A stretch of DNA of 64,000 bases from Actinomyces sp. (GTDB lineage Bacteria > Actinomycetota > Actinomycetes > Actinomycetales > Actinomycetaceae): positions 79,675-143,674 of the forward strand of contig NZ_JARKVC010000020.1 in the NCBI RefSeq assembly GCF_029851875.1. Direction: 5' to 3'. Numbering within the stretch: the first letter of the stretch is position 1; every line of letters begins with the position of its first letter. Positions 36,871 through 46,625 of the stretch are shown piece after piece. The position numbers and the translations under genes were made by a program. The notes beneath the pieces were generated by a model. The model saw nothing but the letters and a program-made list of their open reading frames with translations, ran no database searches and had not been told where the DNA came from.

Positions 36871-36903
36871 CTCTCGACAGTATGTTTCACACGCTGTCGA
36901 GAG
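36871..36903 (-). terminator. Hairpin directly after the GNAT/DUF4081 gene
   Basis: CTCTCGACAG (36871-36880) pairs with CTGTCGAGAG (36894-36903) with a 13-base loop. The stem begins right at the stop codon of the upstream gene on the minus strand, so it is a likely terminator separating it from the small secreted protein. Confidence 0.75.
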
Positions 36904-37863
36904 TCATAACAGCACCGTGGCGAAGGTGCCGACCTGCTCAAAGCCAAGGCTGCGGTACAGGCCCAGCGCCGGGGCGTTGAAGTCGTTGACGTAGAGGCTC
37001 ACTGTCCCGCCTGGCCCCACGTGGTCCCGACGCACCGCGTCCACGGTGGCCGCCAGGGCCACGCTCGCCGTCCCCCTGCCGCGTAGGTCAGGTCGGGTCC
37101 ACACGCCGGTCAGCTGGGCCACACCCGCCTGCCCCGGCGGGCTCCACAGCGCCCCGACGTCGGCCTTGAAGGCCACGGAGCGCGGCCCGCCAGGCAGCGG
37201 CGGGCGGCCTTCGCCGTCGTCGATGACGACGTAGCTGCGCCCCATGGCCACCAACCAGTCCACGTGGCGGACGTAGGAGCCGCCGGCGCTGATCGGGTCA
37301 TAGCCAAGCTCGGAGGTGAACATCGCGACCGAGGCAGGCAGGACCAGTGACTCCTCCCCCGCCTCCGCGCCGCGTAGCGCCCTGGCGACCCACTCCAGGC
37401 CTGGGCGACGTGCCAGCGCACGGTCGGTCAGCCCGCCTGCGACCAGGGGCGCCACGAGGAGAGTCTGGTTCCAGCGCTCCTCACGCGCCCGGGCCCCGCC
37501 CGCAGCCAGGGCCTGCCACACGGGCTCGACGTCGCGCACCGGGCCGAACACCGACCCGCGGTTGACCAGCCGACGACGTGCGTGGTCAGCCAGGGCCCTC
37601 ACCTGGGACCTGCTTGCGCCGTCGTAGCCGTGCTCCGCCCGAGCACCCAGCCCGAAGGGAATGACCGAGCCGGTGACCCAGGCTCCTCCGTCAGGACGGC
37701 CCACGCGGCCGGCCACGACGACGTCGCCGTGCCCCCAGCGGTTCCAGCGCAGCAGCTGGTGAGCCAGGTTGGCACCGCCCACGGGGTCAAGGGCGCACAG
37801 CGCCAGCAGCCCGTCAGCCTGGTCGCGGGCCACGGAGGTGACAGGGCGGTTGAGGATCCTCAT
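36904..37863 (-). CDS. GNAT acetyltransferase with N-terminal DUF4081-like domain
   Basis: This 319-residue protein starts at the ATG at 37863. The N-terminal half (ANLAHQLLRWNRWG, then VFGPVRDVEPVWQAL) is an acetyltransferase-like domain of the DUF4081 type; the C-terminal GNAT domain has GVWTRPDLRGRGTASVALAA and VSLYVNDFNAPALGLYRSLG, with acetyl-CoA binding and substrate loop. It follows ispG in actinobacteria, as here, 61 bases downstream. Its substrate is unknown, and a link to isoprenoids is not implied. It ends in a hairpin terminator. Confidence 0.88.
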   Translation of the reverse strand: MRILNRPVTSVARDQADGLLALCALDPVGGANLAHQLLRWNRWGHGDVVVAGRVGRPDGGAWVTGSVIPFGLGARAEHGYDGASRSQVRALADHARRRLVNRGSVFGPVRDVEPVWQALAAGGARAREERWNQTLLVAPLVAGGLTDRALARRPGLEWVARALRGAEAGEESLVLPASVAMFTSELGYDPISAGGSYVRHVDWLVAMGRSYVVIDDGEGRPPLPGGPRSVAFKADVGALWSPPGQAGVAQLTGVWTRPDLRGRGTASVALAATVDAVRRDHVGPGGTVSLYVNDFNAPALGLYRSLGFEQVGTFATVLL

Positions 37864-37924
37864 CGTCAGTGTCTCAGGGGCCAGGCCCGCGCCGCGAGGC
37901 CCGTCCCGGCGGGGAGCGTCGGGC

Positions 37925-39106
37925 TCAGCCAGCCGTGACGACGGCGGGGCTGGTGCCTGCCAGCGCCTCCTCACCCAGCTCGGAGCGCATCTGCTCAGCC
38001 ATCTCCTGGGCATGGCGCAGCAGGGTCTCGACGACCTGGTCCTCAGGAACAGTCTCGATGACCTTGCCGTGGACAAAGATCTGGCCCTTGCCGTTACCAG
38101 AGGCGCAGCCGAGGTCCGCCTCGCGGGCCTCACCTGGACCGTTGACGACGCAGCCCATCACGGCCACCCGCAGCGGGGCCTTGACGTCCTTGAGGCCTTC
38201 CTCAACCTTCTCGGCGAGGGTCCACACATCGACCTGGGCTCGGCCGCAGGAGGGGCAGGAGACGATCTCGAGCTTGCGATCGCGCAGACCCATGAACTCC
38301 AGGAGCTTGGTGCCGACCTTGACCTCCTCGACGGGAGGAGCGGACAGGGAGACGCGGATCGTGTCCCCGATGCCCTGTGCGAGCAGGGTGCCGAAGGCGG
38401 CGCAGGACTTGATGGTGCCCTGGAAGGCCGGGCCGGCCTCGGTCACGCCCAGGTGGAGGGGCCAGTCCCCCTGCTCAGACAGGAGCTGGTAGGCCTGGAC
38501 CATAGTGACGACGTCGTGGTGCTTGACGGAGATCTTGAAGTCGTGGAAGCCGCACTCCTCGAACAGGCCGGCCTCCCACACGGCCGACTCCACGAGGGCC
38601 TCGGGCGTGGCCTTGCCGTACTTCTTGAGCAGACGCGGGTCCAGGGAGCCTGCGTTGACGCCGATGCGCAGCGAGACACCGGCGTCAGAGGCAGCCTGGC
38701 AGATCTCCTTGACCTGGCCGTCGAACTTGCGGATGTTGCCAGGGTTGACGCGGACGGCGCCGCAGCCAGCCTCGATGGCCTGGAAGACGTACTTGGAGTT
38801 GAAGTGGATGTCCGCGATGACGGGGACACGGGACTGCTTGGCAATGACCGGCAGCGCCTCAGCGTCCTTGTCCGTGGGGCAGGCCACGCGCACGATGTCG
38901 CAGCCCGCCGCCGTCAGCTCGGCGATCTGCTGGAGGGTGGCGCCGATGTCGTGGGTCTTGGTGGTCGTCATGGACTGGACCGAGATGGGGGCGTCCCCGC
39001 CCACCTCGACGTCTCCGACCCGGATCTTGCGGGTGACGCGGCGTGGGGCCAGGACAGGGCGCTCCTCGCGCACAGTCGGAATACCAAGAGCGATCGCTTG
39101 AGTCAC
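37925..39106 (-). CDS. ispG: (E)-4-hydroxy-3-methylbut-2-enyl-diphosphate synthase
   Basis: About 393 residues from the GTG at 39106 ([12 protein letters not shown]), chosen because homologues begin with this sequence; an ATG 39 bases upstream is possible. It is a 4Fe-4S enzyme of the MEP isoprenoid pathway converting MEcPP to HMBPP. The cluster cysteines are in [14 protein letters not shown] and [18 protein letters not shown]. The TIM-barrel part has [12 protein letters not shown] and [11 protein letters not shown]. In many actinobacteria ispG directly follows rseP and dxr; here a DUF222-HNH gene separates them. Confidence 0.95.
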   Translation of the reverse strand: MTQAIALGIPTVREERPVLAPRRVTRKIRVGDVEVGGDAPISVQSMTTTKTHDIGATLQQIAELTAAGCDIVRVACPTDKDAEALPVIAKQSRVPVIADIHFNSKYVFQAIEAGCGAVRVNPGNIRKFDGQVKEICQAASDAGVSLRIGVNAGSLDPRLLKKYGKATPEALVESAVWEAGLFEECGFHDFKISVKHHDVVTMVQAYQLLSEQGDWPLHLGVTEAGPAFQGTIKSCAAFGTLLAQGIGDTIRVSLSAPPVEEVKVGTKLLEFMGLRDRKLEIVSCPSCGRAQVDVWTLAEKVEEGLKDVKAPLRVAVMGCVVNGPGEAREADLGCASGNGKGQIFVHGKVIETVPEDQVVETLLRHAQEMAEQMRSELGEEALAGTSPAVVTAG

Positions 39107-39344
39107 GCCCCCCAGTATGGCATCACGACCCAGGCGCCTGACCATGGAGCCGAGCGCCGCGGTGTGGGATCTAGCGCACCAGCCTCCCGGTACCGGACTG
39201 GTAGCCGGCTGGAGAGCGTCCGGTGAGCACCTAGGCGGTCAAGAGCGAGCCAGATGGGCTCGGCGGCGTCAGATGGGCATGGCGGTGCCGGAAGGGCGCG
39301 ACGGTACCGGAAGGACGAGACAGCGTCAGACGGGTGCACCGATG

Positions 39345-41759
39345 TCAGAACGGCACGGCAGCATCGAGCAGCTCGGCCAGACCGAGCTCGTGGAGCTCAG
39401 GTGGGTAGCCATGGGGCTCAAAGTCACCAGCTCGTTGGCCAGGTCGAGGGCCTCGAGTCTCCAGACAGGAGCGGCCTCGTTCCGGGTCGCGTAGAGCTGG
39501 CAGCGAGTGACGGCTGTCCAGATCTGGTGCCGGGCTAGGACCATCCTGACCTGGTGCCGGGTCAGAACCATCCCAGCCTGGTGCCGGGTCAGAGCCGTCC
39601 CAGCCCGACCCCGGACCGCAGCCGGAGGACAGTCCCCGCTCCAGACGGGCAAGGACCTCTTCCGTGACCGCGCGCTCCAGCACGCTCGCTACAGGATGTT
39701 CGTCCTGATGGCGCTGCCGTGGGCCGACCCTCGCGGCCAGCATCCTGATGCTGCCGTCCGGGTCTCTCCGGTATCTGGCTCCTGTGGGCGTCCGCCAGAC
39801 CAGTCCGCCGTCCTCCGTACGCGTAAGAGACCATCCTGGTGAGTGCTTGAGGTAGTGATGGGCCTGGCACAAGAGCGTGAGGTTATCCAAGGAAGTCGTT
39901 CCTCCTTGAGACCAGGGACGGATATGGTCGATGTCGCATCTCCTCGCGGGCACCTCGCAGCCAGGGTGGGTGCAGGAGACGTCACGGGCGCGTACAGCGT
40001 CAGCCAACGCTGCAGGTGGTCGGTAGCGCCGACGTCCGACGTCCAGAACAGTGCCGCTAACCGGGTCCGTCAGAAGACGCCGCCAGGTGCCTCCTGCAGC
40101 CAGAGCGACCGCCACGGCCGCGGGGACAGGAGTGCTGTGCCCACCGATGCTCAGTACCGCGCCCGCTGTGCTCTCTGCGCTCCCCACGCTCCCCACGCTC
40201 CCTGTGCGCCGTGCATCCTCGGTGCTCCCTGGGCCGCCCAGCCTATCTACATTCCTTACATTCCCCGCATTCTTCGAAATCCCTGCGCCCTCCGCACGGT
40301 CGGCAGGGTGGTCCTGCAAGGCCTCCAGACCCTGGAACCTGGCAAGAGTGTCCACAGGTACGGTGACGTCCACACGGACCTGCAGCCCAGCGGGATAGGG
40401 AACCCGGTCCACGCCAGAGGGGGTCCACCACGGACTGGTGCCGGAGACGAGTCGGCTCAAGGAAGCCACCAGAGCATCCAACGGCACCCCGTCAGGAAGC
40501 ATCCGTGCAGGGTCAGGGCGAACTGGGACACGGCTCTGATCACCGCAGCCGCTGCCATGGCTGACCGGCACGCATCCTCCACCACCACAGGCACCGTCAT
40601 GACCAGCCGGCGCATGGTCTTCACCGCCGCGGAGGCCGTTGAGCCGGCCCTCACACCCACACGCCGAGGCCCTCCCCGGCTCGGGACACTCCCGAGCAGC
40701 CTCGTGCTGACTACCACGCAAGAGGTCGAGGCTCATGCTTACCAAGGCGTCCGCACGCAGCTGCGGGAGCGTGCGCCCGTCTCCCATGGCCCGTGCCGAG
40801 GCCGCGACGGCCTCCAGGGTGGCGTCAAGGAGGTAGGCGTCCGGGGTGGGCAGGAGCATCCTCATCTCACTCGTACCGACTCCGGCGGGGTGTGGACGCG
40901 TGACGTGGCGCCCCGCCGTGTCACGACGACGCCGCTGCGAGACACCCTTCGGGTCCAGCACGGCCAGGGCCTTGTCCAGGTCTCGAGCCAGCTGGGCGTG
41001 CGTGCGGTGTACCGCCTGCGGCAGAACCTGATCCTGCACCTGGAGGCACAGCTCACTCCCCACGCCCTCCAACCGACGCTCACACAGCGAGAACTTAGCC
41101 GGGTCAATAAGACCCGCACGAAGCATGCCTGCGGCACGACTGAGATCGGGTTCGCACAGGGCCTCGCCACGCTCGATCATGTCGCTGGCTCGCCGACGCG
41201 AGATCCCCAGCCGGCAGGCGATCTCACTCGAGGCGCTCATCCGAGCCTCGTCCTGGCTCATGAGGACCGCGGCAGGCACCCCACCCGCCCCACTGACCTC
41301 CTCACCGCCGCGGGACAGACAACGGCTCAGAGCCGCCGCCATCAGCGACTGCACCCACCCGGCCCAGGCAGACAGACGGGTACAGGCAGCCACCAGCTCA
41401 CGCAGGGAGTCCGGGTCCAGACAAGCCAAAGACTCAACCAGCCCCAGGGTCTCACCTCGAGCCAGCCCCGATCCCTCACCCTGCGCGAGATCCTCATCAG
41501 CGCCCGGACTCACGCCGTCAGCCGCCCACCCCGTCCCGGCCCCGACAAGCCGCTCAACCAGTCCTGCCAACGAGGCTCCCGGCGTCATCGCAGCAAGGTA
41601 CTCAGCAGCCTCGGTCTGCGCATCAGCATGAGCACCAGCACAGGTCTGAGCGCCAGCCTCATCGCCAGCGTCCCGAGCACCCGCCACGGGCCGCACCTCA
41701 TCCCGGTTCGCCCCACCCTCGGGTGCGAACCGGGACTCAGAGCCCCTCGCCTCGAACAT
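39345..41759 (-). CDS. DUF222 protein with C-terminal HNH endonuclease domain
   Basis: This 804-residue protein belongs to the large actinobacterial DUF222-HNH family. The N-terminal third is Ala/Leu-rich and helical (for example AGMLRAGLIDPAKFSL), the middle is low complexity, and the HNH domain is CTHPGCEVPARRCDIDHIRP then HHYLKHSP. It includes HNH residues and Cys pairs of a zinc site, so it may cut DNA; family members are often multi-copy and their role is unclear. A tandem nine-residue repeat is encoded near the end (39524-39604). The ATG is at 41759 with no ribosome binding site but a good promoter just upstream, so translation is probably leaderless. It splits the ispG-rseP neighbourhood. 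Confidence 0.85.
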   Translation of the reverse strand: MFEARGSESRFAPEGGANRDEVRPVAGARDAGDEAGAQTCAGAHADAQTEAAEYLAAMTPGASLAGLVERLVGAGTGWAADGVSPGADEDLAQGEGSGLARGETLGLVESLACLDPDSLRELVAACTRLSAWAGWVQSLMAAALSRCLSRGGEEVSGAGGVPAAVLMSQDEARMSASSEIACRLGISRRRASDMIERGEALCEPDLSRAAGMLRAGLIDPAKFSLCERRLEGVGSELCLQVQDQVLPQAVHRTHAQLARDLDKALAVLDPKGVSQRRRRDTAGRHVTRPHPAGVGTSEMRMLLPTPDAYLLDATLEAVAASARAMGDGRTLPQLRADALVSMSLDLLRGSQHEAARECPEPGRASACGCEGRLNGLRGGEDHAPAGHDGACGGGGCVPVSHGSGCGDQSRVPVRPDPARMLPDGVPLDALVASLSRLVSGTSPWWTPSGVDRVPYPAGLQVRVDVTVPVDTLARFQGLEALQDHPADRAEGAGISKNAGNVRNVDRLGGPGSTEDARRTGSVGSVGSAESTAGAVLSIGGHSTPVPAAVAVALAAGGTWRRLLTDPVSGTVLDVGRRRYRPPAALADAVRARDVSCTHPGCEVPARRCDIDHIRPWSQGGTTSLDNLTLLCQAHHYLKHSPGWSLTRTEDGGLVWRTPTGARYRRDPDGSIRMLAARVGPRQRHQDEHPVASVLERAVTEEVLARLERGLSSGCGPGSGWDGSDPAPGWDGSDPAPGQDGPSPAPDLDSRHSLPALRDPERGRSCLETRGPRPGQRAGDFEPHGYPPELHELGLAELLDAAVPF
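39524..39604 (-). repeat. 27-bp tandem repeat, about three units
   Basis: Units beginning CTGGTGCCGGG recur at 39524, 39551 and 39578 with an exact period of 27 bases. On the coding strand they encode repeats of the type GWDGSDPAP. It lies within the C-terminal tail of the DUF222-HNH gene. Confidence 0.85.
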
Positions 41760-41765
41760 ATGTAC

Positions 41766-41794
41766 AGTCTACCCGTGTTGACCACAGAAGACAA
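41766..41794 (-). promoter_or_regulatory. Sigma-70-like promoter giving a leaderless mRNA for the DUF222-HNH gene
   Basis: On the minus strand TTGTCT (41794-41789) and TAGACT (41771-41766) are separated by 17 bases. The start codon ATG begins seven bases after the -10 element, where transcription should start. There is no ribosome binding site. The rest of the gap to the rseP end (about 230 bases) shows no gene. Confidence 0.7.
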
Positions 41795-42021
41795 GGTCAT
41801 CAAGGGCCTCAGATCACGTCAGACTCTCATCCATGCTCACCACAGCTCAGAGAACCCCCACCACGCGACGAGGCATCCCCACAGAGTGAGACGGCTCCCC
41901 ACAGGCTGGGCCGGCTTCTCTGCACATCAGACACAGGCACAGGCACACCTCTCCTGGCGGCTGCTCAGCCCCAGCCAAGCGCCAAGTCACACGCCGTCAG
42001 CCACGCACCAAGCCGCCGGGG

Positions 42022-43350
42022 CTACAGCGGTGCGACGATGTCCACCCAGATAAGCACCAGCGCCATGATGACGAGGAGGACAAAGACCACCTGCCCCACC
42101 GGCAGCATGCGCGCCGTGTCCACGTACCCGGGATCCGGGCGCCCACGCAGCCGCGCCCACGCACGTCGTAGCCCCTCCCAGCACGCACCGGCCACATGGC
42201 CCCCGTCCAGAGGCAGCAGCGGAATGAGGTTGAAGGCGAAGAGCGCGAGGTTGAGCGAGCCCAGCAGCGAGAGCATGAAGAACAGCCGCGCAGACAGGGG
42301 CACCGCGCCCGTCTGGGCCCCGGCGCTGGAGACCTCCCCCGCGATCCGCCCCATCCCCACCAGGCTGATGAGACCCTGCGGGCTGCGCTCCTCCAGACCC
42401 AGGCCCGCAGCCACAGCGTGGTAGAGCCCCGTGGGGATCGTCGCGATCGCCTTGAGCGTCTGTCCGACGGCGGAGACCACCTGCCCGGCCACCTCTCCCG
42501 CCGGTACCCGGATCGTGCCCAGGGCCGGGCCGATGCCGACGTAGGGACGCTCCTGCGTGACCACCTGCCCGGCCGAGTCCCTGGTGAGCGTGCCGTCCTC
42601 GGCGTACACCGCCCGCTGAAGCATGACAGGCGTGACCTGGGTACTGACCTGCTTCCCGTCACGCTCGACCACCACAGCGGCCGTGCGCGTACCGCCGTCG
42701 GCAATGGCCTGCTGCACCTGGGACCACTGCGAGACGGCCACGCCGTTCCAGGAGATGATCTCGTCCCCGACCTGAAGACCGGCCTGCGCGGCCGGCGAGG
42801 CGGCGTCCTCCTCGCCGCACTGCTGACCCTGGGACGTGCTCGCAGGGTCCAGGTCCGCCTCAACGCAGGCCGAGACCGTCGCCAGGGTCGAGGTGTACCC
42901 AGGCTGACCAACAACCCCCAGGGCCACGGCCAGCAGCACGACGCCCAGGACCAGGTTCGTCAGGATCCCTCCGGCCATGACCACCAGCTTGCGCGGCACG
43001 CTGAGCCGGTAGAAGGCACGCTCCTGCTCATCAGGCCCCAGCTCCCCGAGGGACTCCTCACGAGCCTGCGCCACCGAGGAGCCCGGCCTGTCCGGACGAC
43101 CGGGCCGTGCGGGCGGCAGCATACCGAGCAGGCGAACGTAACCGCCCAGCCAGATCGCCTTGACCCCGTACTCGGTCTCCCCACGCCGGAAGGACCACAG
43201 GCGCGGACCGAAGCCGATGAAGTACTCCGGCACCTTCACCCCGAAGCGCTTGGCCGGGATCATGTGCCCCAGCTCGTGCAGCGCCACGGACAGCCCGATA
43301 CCGATGACGAGGATGACGATGCCCAGGACGTAAGCGAACGTCTCGTTCAC
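42022..43350 (-). CDS. rseP: RIP-type site-2 zinc metalloprotease (M50)
   Basis: This 442-residue membrane protease has the HExxH motif in VALHELGHMIPAKRFGVKV at the first transmembrane helix and a second metal-binding region LALFAFNLIPLLPLDGGHVA (D and NLIPLLPLDGG). A PDZ domain lies between the two membrane parts. It cuts membrane-bound regulators within the lipid bilayer in a second step after a site-1 protease. It is downstream of dxr by 13 bases, the normal order in actinobacteria. Confidence 0.93.
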   Translation of the reverse strand: MNETFAYVLGIVILVIGIGLSVALHELGHMIPAKRFGVKVPEYFIGFGPRLWSFRRGETEYGVKAIWLGGYVRLLGMLPPARPGRPDRPGSSVAQAREESLGELGPDEQERAFYRLSVPRKLVVMAGGILTNLVLGVVLLAVALGVVGQPGYTSTLATVSACVEADLDPASTSQGQQCGEEDAASPAAQAGLQVGDEIISWNGVAVSQWSQVQQAIADGGTRTAAVVVERDGKQVSTQVTPVMLQRAVYAEDGTLTRDSAGQVVTQERPYVGIGPALGTIRVPAGEVAGQVVSAVGQTLKAIATIPTGLYHAVAAGLGLEERSPQGLISLVGMGRIAGEVSSAGAQTGAVPLSARLFFMLSLLGSLNLALFAFNLIPLLPLDGGHVAGACWEGLRRAWARLRGRPDPGYVDTARMLPVGQVVFVLLVIMALVLIWVDIVAPL

Positions 43351-43363
43351 GAGCAGGCTCCCT

Positions 43364-44665
43364 TCATACCGACCGGCGCTGGGCGATCAGCTCCTCGGCA
43401 CGCGCCCGCGCCCAGGTCTCCGCCTCAAGCACGTCCTCCAGGTCCACCGTCTGGACGGCACTGGCCTGGTGGTCCTGGACCACCTGAGCGTCGATGTCCA
43501 CGATGTCCGTCCACGCCAGTCGCCCGTCCAGGAAGGCGGCCACCGTCTGCTCGTTGGCGGCGTTGAGGACGGCCGGGTGGGTCGCCGAGGCCGCCACCGC
43601 GCTACGAGCCAGGTCGACGGCGGGGAAGGTCTGGGCGTCCAGCGGCTCGAAGTCCCAGCGCGTGGGCTCCTGCCAGCTGTTGGGGGCGACCAGGCCAGAC
43701 AGGTCCGCGCGGCGGGGCCAGGTCAGGCCCAGCGCGATGGGCAGGCGCATGTCCGGCGGCGAGGCCTGGGCGATCGTGGCGCCGTCAATGAGCTCAACCA
43801 TCGAGTGGATCACTGACTGAGGGTGGACGACCACGGCGATGTCGGCCGGGTCGATGTCAAAGAGAAGGTGGGCCTCGATGAGCTCCAGGCCCTTGTTGAC
43901 CAGGGTCGAGGAGTTGACGGTGACCACCGGGCCCATCGCCCAGGTCGGGTGCGCCAGGGCCTGGGCCGCTGTCACGGTCGACAGCTCGCTGCGCCGTCGT
44001 CCCCGGAAGGGACCGCCTGAGGCCGTGAGTACCAGGCGGCGCACCTCGCTGCGTCCGGTCAGGACAGGCGAGGTCAGCCCCTTGCCGTGCAGGCCCGAGC
44101 GCAGGCACTGGGCAATAGCCGAGTGCTCGGAGTCGACCGGCACGATCTGGCCGGGCCGACGCATCGCCTGCCTGACCAGCGCGCCACCGACGACGAGGGA
44201 CTCCTTGTTGGCCAGCGCCAGGCTCGCCCCGCTGGCCAGGGCGGTCAGGGTCGGCAGCAGGCCGACTGAGCCGGTCACGCCGTTGAGGACCGTGTCGCCC
44301 TCACCCAGCTGCGCGGCCTCGATGAGGTCACTGGCCGCCGTCGGACCGGTGAGGATGTCACGCACCGGGTCCGCGGCCCCGGCCTGGCGCGCCGCGTGAG
44401 CCAGGTGCTCGCGCAGCCGCGCCGCCACGGCAGGATCCGTCGAGGCGACGGCGAGCAGCGGCACCTCGTAGGCCACCGCCTGCTCGGCGAGCAGCTCCAG
44501 GTGCCCGCCTCCGGCTGCCAGACCAGCGACCCGCGGTGCCAGTGCCTCCCTCCCCTGCGACAGGCGAGAGACGACCTCAAGCGCCTGCGTGCCGATCGAG
44601 CCGGTTGCCCCTAGCAGGACCAGGCGGCCTGCCTCGTTCTGCGTGGCTCCCATGACGCCGCTCAC
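43364..44665 (-). CDS. dxr: 1-deoxy-D-xylulose-5-phosphate reductoisomerase
   Basis: This 433-residue NADPH enzyme catalyses the second step of the MEP pathway. The cofactor motif is LVLLGATGSIGTQALEVV; ALANKESLVVGG and VPVDSEHSAIAQCL are the catalytic and metal-binding segments, and GGPFRGRRRSEL is the flexible loop. The GTG start at 44665 overlaps the stop of the DivIVA-like gene (GTGA); an ATG four codons on is an alternative. With ispG it gives two MEP enzymes in the window. Confidence 0.95.
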   Translation of the reverse strand: MSGVMGATQNEAGRLVLLGATGSIGTQALEVVSRLSQGREALAPRVAGLAAGGGHLELLAEQAVAYEVPLLAVASTDPAVAARLREHLAHAARQAGAADPVRDILTGPTAASDLIEAAQLGEGDTVLNGVTGSVGLLPTLTALASGASLALANKESLVVGGALVRQAMRRPGQIVPVDSEHSAIAQCLRSGLHGKGLTSPVLTGRSEVRRLVLTASGGPFRGRRRSELSTVTAAQALAHPTWAMGPVVTVNSSTLVNKGLELIEAHLLFDIDPADIAVVVHPQSVIHSMVELIDGATIAQASPPDMRLPIALGLTWPRRADLSGLVAPNSWQEPTRWDFEPLDAQTFPAVDLARSAVAASATHPAVLNAANEQTVAAFLDGRLAWTDIVDIDAQVVQDHQASAVQTVDLEDVLEAETWARARAEELIAQRRSV

Positions 44666-45207
44666 TCCACCGACAGCAGGACCTCAACCACACGGGCGAG
44701 GTAGCGGTCGACCGAGGCCTCGTCATAGGCCTTGGAGCGTCGAGCGGCGGAGAAGAGCGTGCCACGCACCTGGCTGGCGGTCAGCGGGGCCTGGGAGTCG
44801 AAGTAGGCGGCCACCTGGTCCATGAGGGCGTCCACGTCCTGCTTGGCGTAGCCGGTGCGCTCGGCCGGGATGAAGCGTTCTCCCGCCGGCCGCAGCAGGC
44901 GCGGGTAGAGGGTCGTGGCCAGCTCTGCGACCTGGTCCATCCAGGCCTGGCGACCGTGCTCGGCCACGAAGTCCGCCCGGCGGCGCTGGAGGAAGGCTGT
45001 CTCCAGGCGGTCCAGGGCGGCGTCGACGGCGTCAGGCTGGTAGCCGCCGTGCACGATGTCGAAGGCCACCGTACGCACGCCCTCAGAGTCCATCTCCTCG
45101 ACCTCGCCGGCGTCGTAGATCTCGTGGGCGGTAGCGAAGTAGTGGTCGACCTGCTCTGCCCGGTAGCCCCGACGCATGAGACCCACCTTGGGGAACATGT
45201 CGCTCAT
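44662..45207 (-). CDS. DivIVA-domain-repeat protein
   Basis: This 181-residue protein has two or three DivIVA-type repeats: [20 protein letters not shown] near the start, [16 protein letters not shown] in the middle and [18 protein letters not shown] nearer the end. These short motifs occur in actinobacterial proteins related to the polar growth factor DivIVA/Wag31, but it lacks the long coiled coil. It is coupled to rlmN (ATGA overlap) and to dxr (GTGA overlap). A cell-pole or division role is only an inference. Confidence 0.85.
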   Translation of the reverse strand: MSDMFPKVGLMRRGYRAEQVDHYFATAHEIYDAGEVEEMDSEGVRTVAFDIVHGGYQPDAVDAALDRLETAFLQRRRADFVAEHGRQAWMDQVAELATTLYPRLLRPAGERFIPAERTGYAKQDVDALMDQVAAYFDSQAPLTASQVRGTLFSAARRSKAYDEASVDRYLARVVEVLLSVE

Positions 45208-46472
45208 CGCCTTGCCCTTGCCCTCTCCTGGTTCAGTACCTCGGTGGCCAGCTGGCCACAGGCACCGTCGATGTCGCTGCCTCGGGTGTCACGGACCGTC
45301 GTGGTGATACCCGCCCGCCGAAGTGTATCCACGAACAGCTCCTGCACGTCCGGCTCTGAGCAGGTCCAGATGGATCCGGGAGTCGGGTTGAGCGGGATGG
45401 GGTTGACGTGGGCCCAGCCGCGGCCACGGGCGTTGAGCTCGTCAGCGAGCAGCTGAGCACGCCAGGCGTGGTCGTTCATGTCCTTGATGAGGGCGTACTC
45501 GATCGACACCCGGCGCCCGGTGGCGGCGTAGTAGTCGTGGGCGGCGTCGAGAAGCTCGCCGACCTTCCACCTGGAGTTGACCGGGATGAGCTCGTCACGC
45601 AGCTCGTCGTCCGGGGCGTGCAGGGACACCGCCAGCGTCACCGGCATCCCCTCGGCCGCGAGCTTGCGGATCAGCGGCACCAGCCCCACCGTGGAGACGG
45701 TGATACCGCGCGCCGACATCCCGAAGCCCTCAGGGGCCGGGGAGGAAAGGCGCCGTAGGGCGGCGACGACGTTCCTGTAGTTGACCATCGGCTCGCCCAT
45801 CCCCATGAAGACCACGTTCGACAGGCGTGCCGGCCCACCCGTGAGGTCACCTCGCTCACAGACCTGGGCGGCGTGACGCACCTGCTCGATGATCTCCCCG
45901 GTGGACAGGTTGCGGGTCAGCCCCATCTGGCCGGTGGCGCAGAAGGGACAGGCCATGCCGCAGCCGGCCTGGGAGGACACGCACAAGGTGGTGCGGTCCT
46001 TGTAGCGCATGAGGACGGACTCCACCCGGACGCCGTCGTGCAGCTCCCACAGGTGCTTGATGGTGCGTCCGCCGTCAGCGCGCAGCGCGCGGACCTCGTG
46101 GATGAGGTCCGGCAGGAGCTCAGCCGCCAGCTGCTCACGCTGGGAGACGGGCAGATCGGTCATGTCCTGGGCGTCGCGGGTGAAGCGGGTGAAGTAGTGC
46201 CGCGAGAGCTGGTCGGCACGGAAGCCGGGCAGGCCGACGTCCTTGAGGACCTCCTTGCGACCGGCCAGGTCGAGGTCAGCCAGGTGGCGCGGGGCCTTGC
46301 CCCTGGGAACCGGGACCGCGAAGGACAGCCGTGGCCTGGCGTCCGGTGAGGTCGCACCCTCCGGGGCCTGGTCGGTGGGCATGACCTGGACCTCGCCGGC
46401 GGGGCGGGGACGACGGCGCAGCGCCACCGGCTGGGGCGCGCGAGGACGCGGGGAGTCCTGACGGTCACTCAC
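45204..46472 (-). CDS. rlmN: 23S rRNA/tRNA (adenine-C2)-methyltransferase RlmN
   Basis: About 422 residues from a GTG at 46472 ([14 protein letters not shown]). It is a radical-SAM enzyme that methylates A2503 of 23S rRNA and A37 of some tRNAs. The cluster motif is [14 protein letters not shown]; the GGEP-like motif is [10 protein letters not shown], and the catalytic C-terminal cysteine is in [13 protein letters not shown] Pro/Arg-rich leader of about 40 residues precedes the domain, so the true start could be further in. It is coupled to the DivIVA-like gene. Confidence 0.95.
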   Translation of the reverse strand: MSDRQDSPRPRAPQPVALRRRPRPAGEVQVMPTDQAPEGATSPDARPRLSFAVPVPRGKAPRHLADLDLAGRKEVLKDVGLPGFRADQLSRHYFTRFTRDAQDMTDLPVSQREQLAAELLPDLIHEVRALRADGGRTIKHLWELHDGVRVESVLMRYKDRTTLCVSSQAGCGMACPFCATGQMGLTRNLSTGEIIEQVRHAAQVCERGDLTGGPARLSNVVFMGMGEPMVNYRNVVAALRRLSSPAPEGFGMSARGITVSTVGLVPLIRKLAAEGMPVTLAVSLHAPDDELRDELIPVNSRWKVGELLDAAHDYYAATGRRVSIEYALIKDMNDHAWRAQLLADELNARGRGWAHVNPIPLNPTPGSIWTCSEPDVQELFVDTLRRAGITTTVRDTRGSDIDGACGQLATEVLNQERARARR

Positions 46473-46595
46473 AGCAGATGGGTTCCTCTCGACCTGGGGC
46501 CAGCCCGTGCCTGCGGACAGGTCCGCACCGGGCGCGAGGACGAGGGTACCCGCCACGCGCCTGACGCGCCGCAGCGTCCGTCACACCGCCTTCTC

Positions 46596-46625
46596 AGGAA
46601 GCAGCCGGGAAGGTGGGTGCTTCCT
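46596..46625 (-). terminator. Hairpin overlapping the cdsA stop
   Basis: AGGAAGCA (46596-46603) pairs with TGCTTCCT (46618-46625) around a 14-base loop, beginning within the cdsA stop codon on the minus strand. It may terminate or attenuate transcription before rlmN. Confidence 0.4.

Noticed and set aside
39843..42053. A 736-residue plus-strand frame opposite the DUF222-HNH gene
   Set aside because: The DUF222 and HNH motifs are on the minus strand, with a promoter there; the plus frame has no ribosome binding site and no domain.
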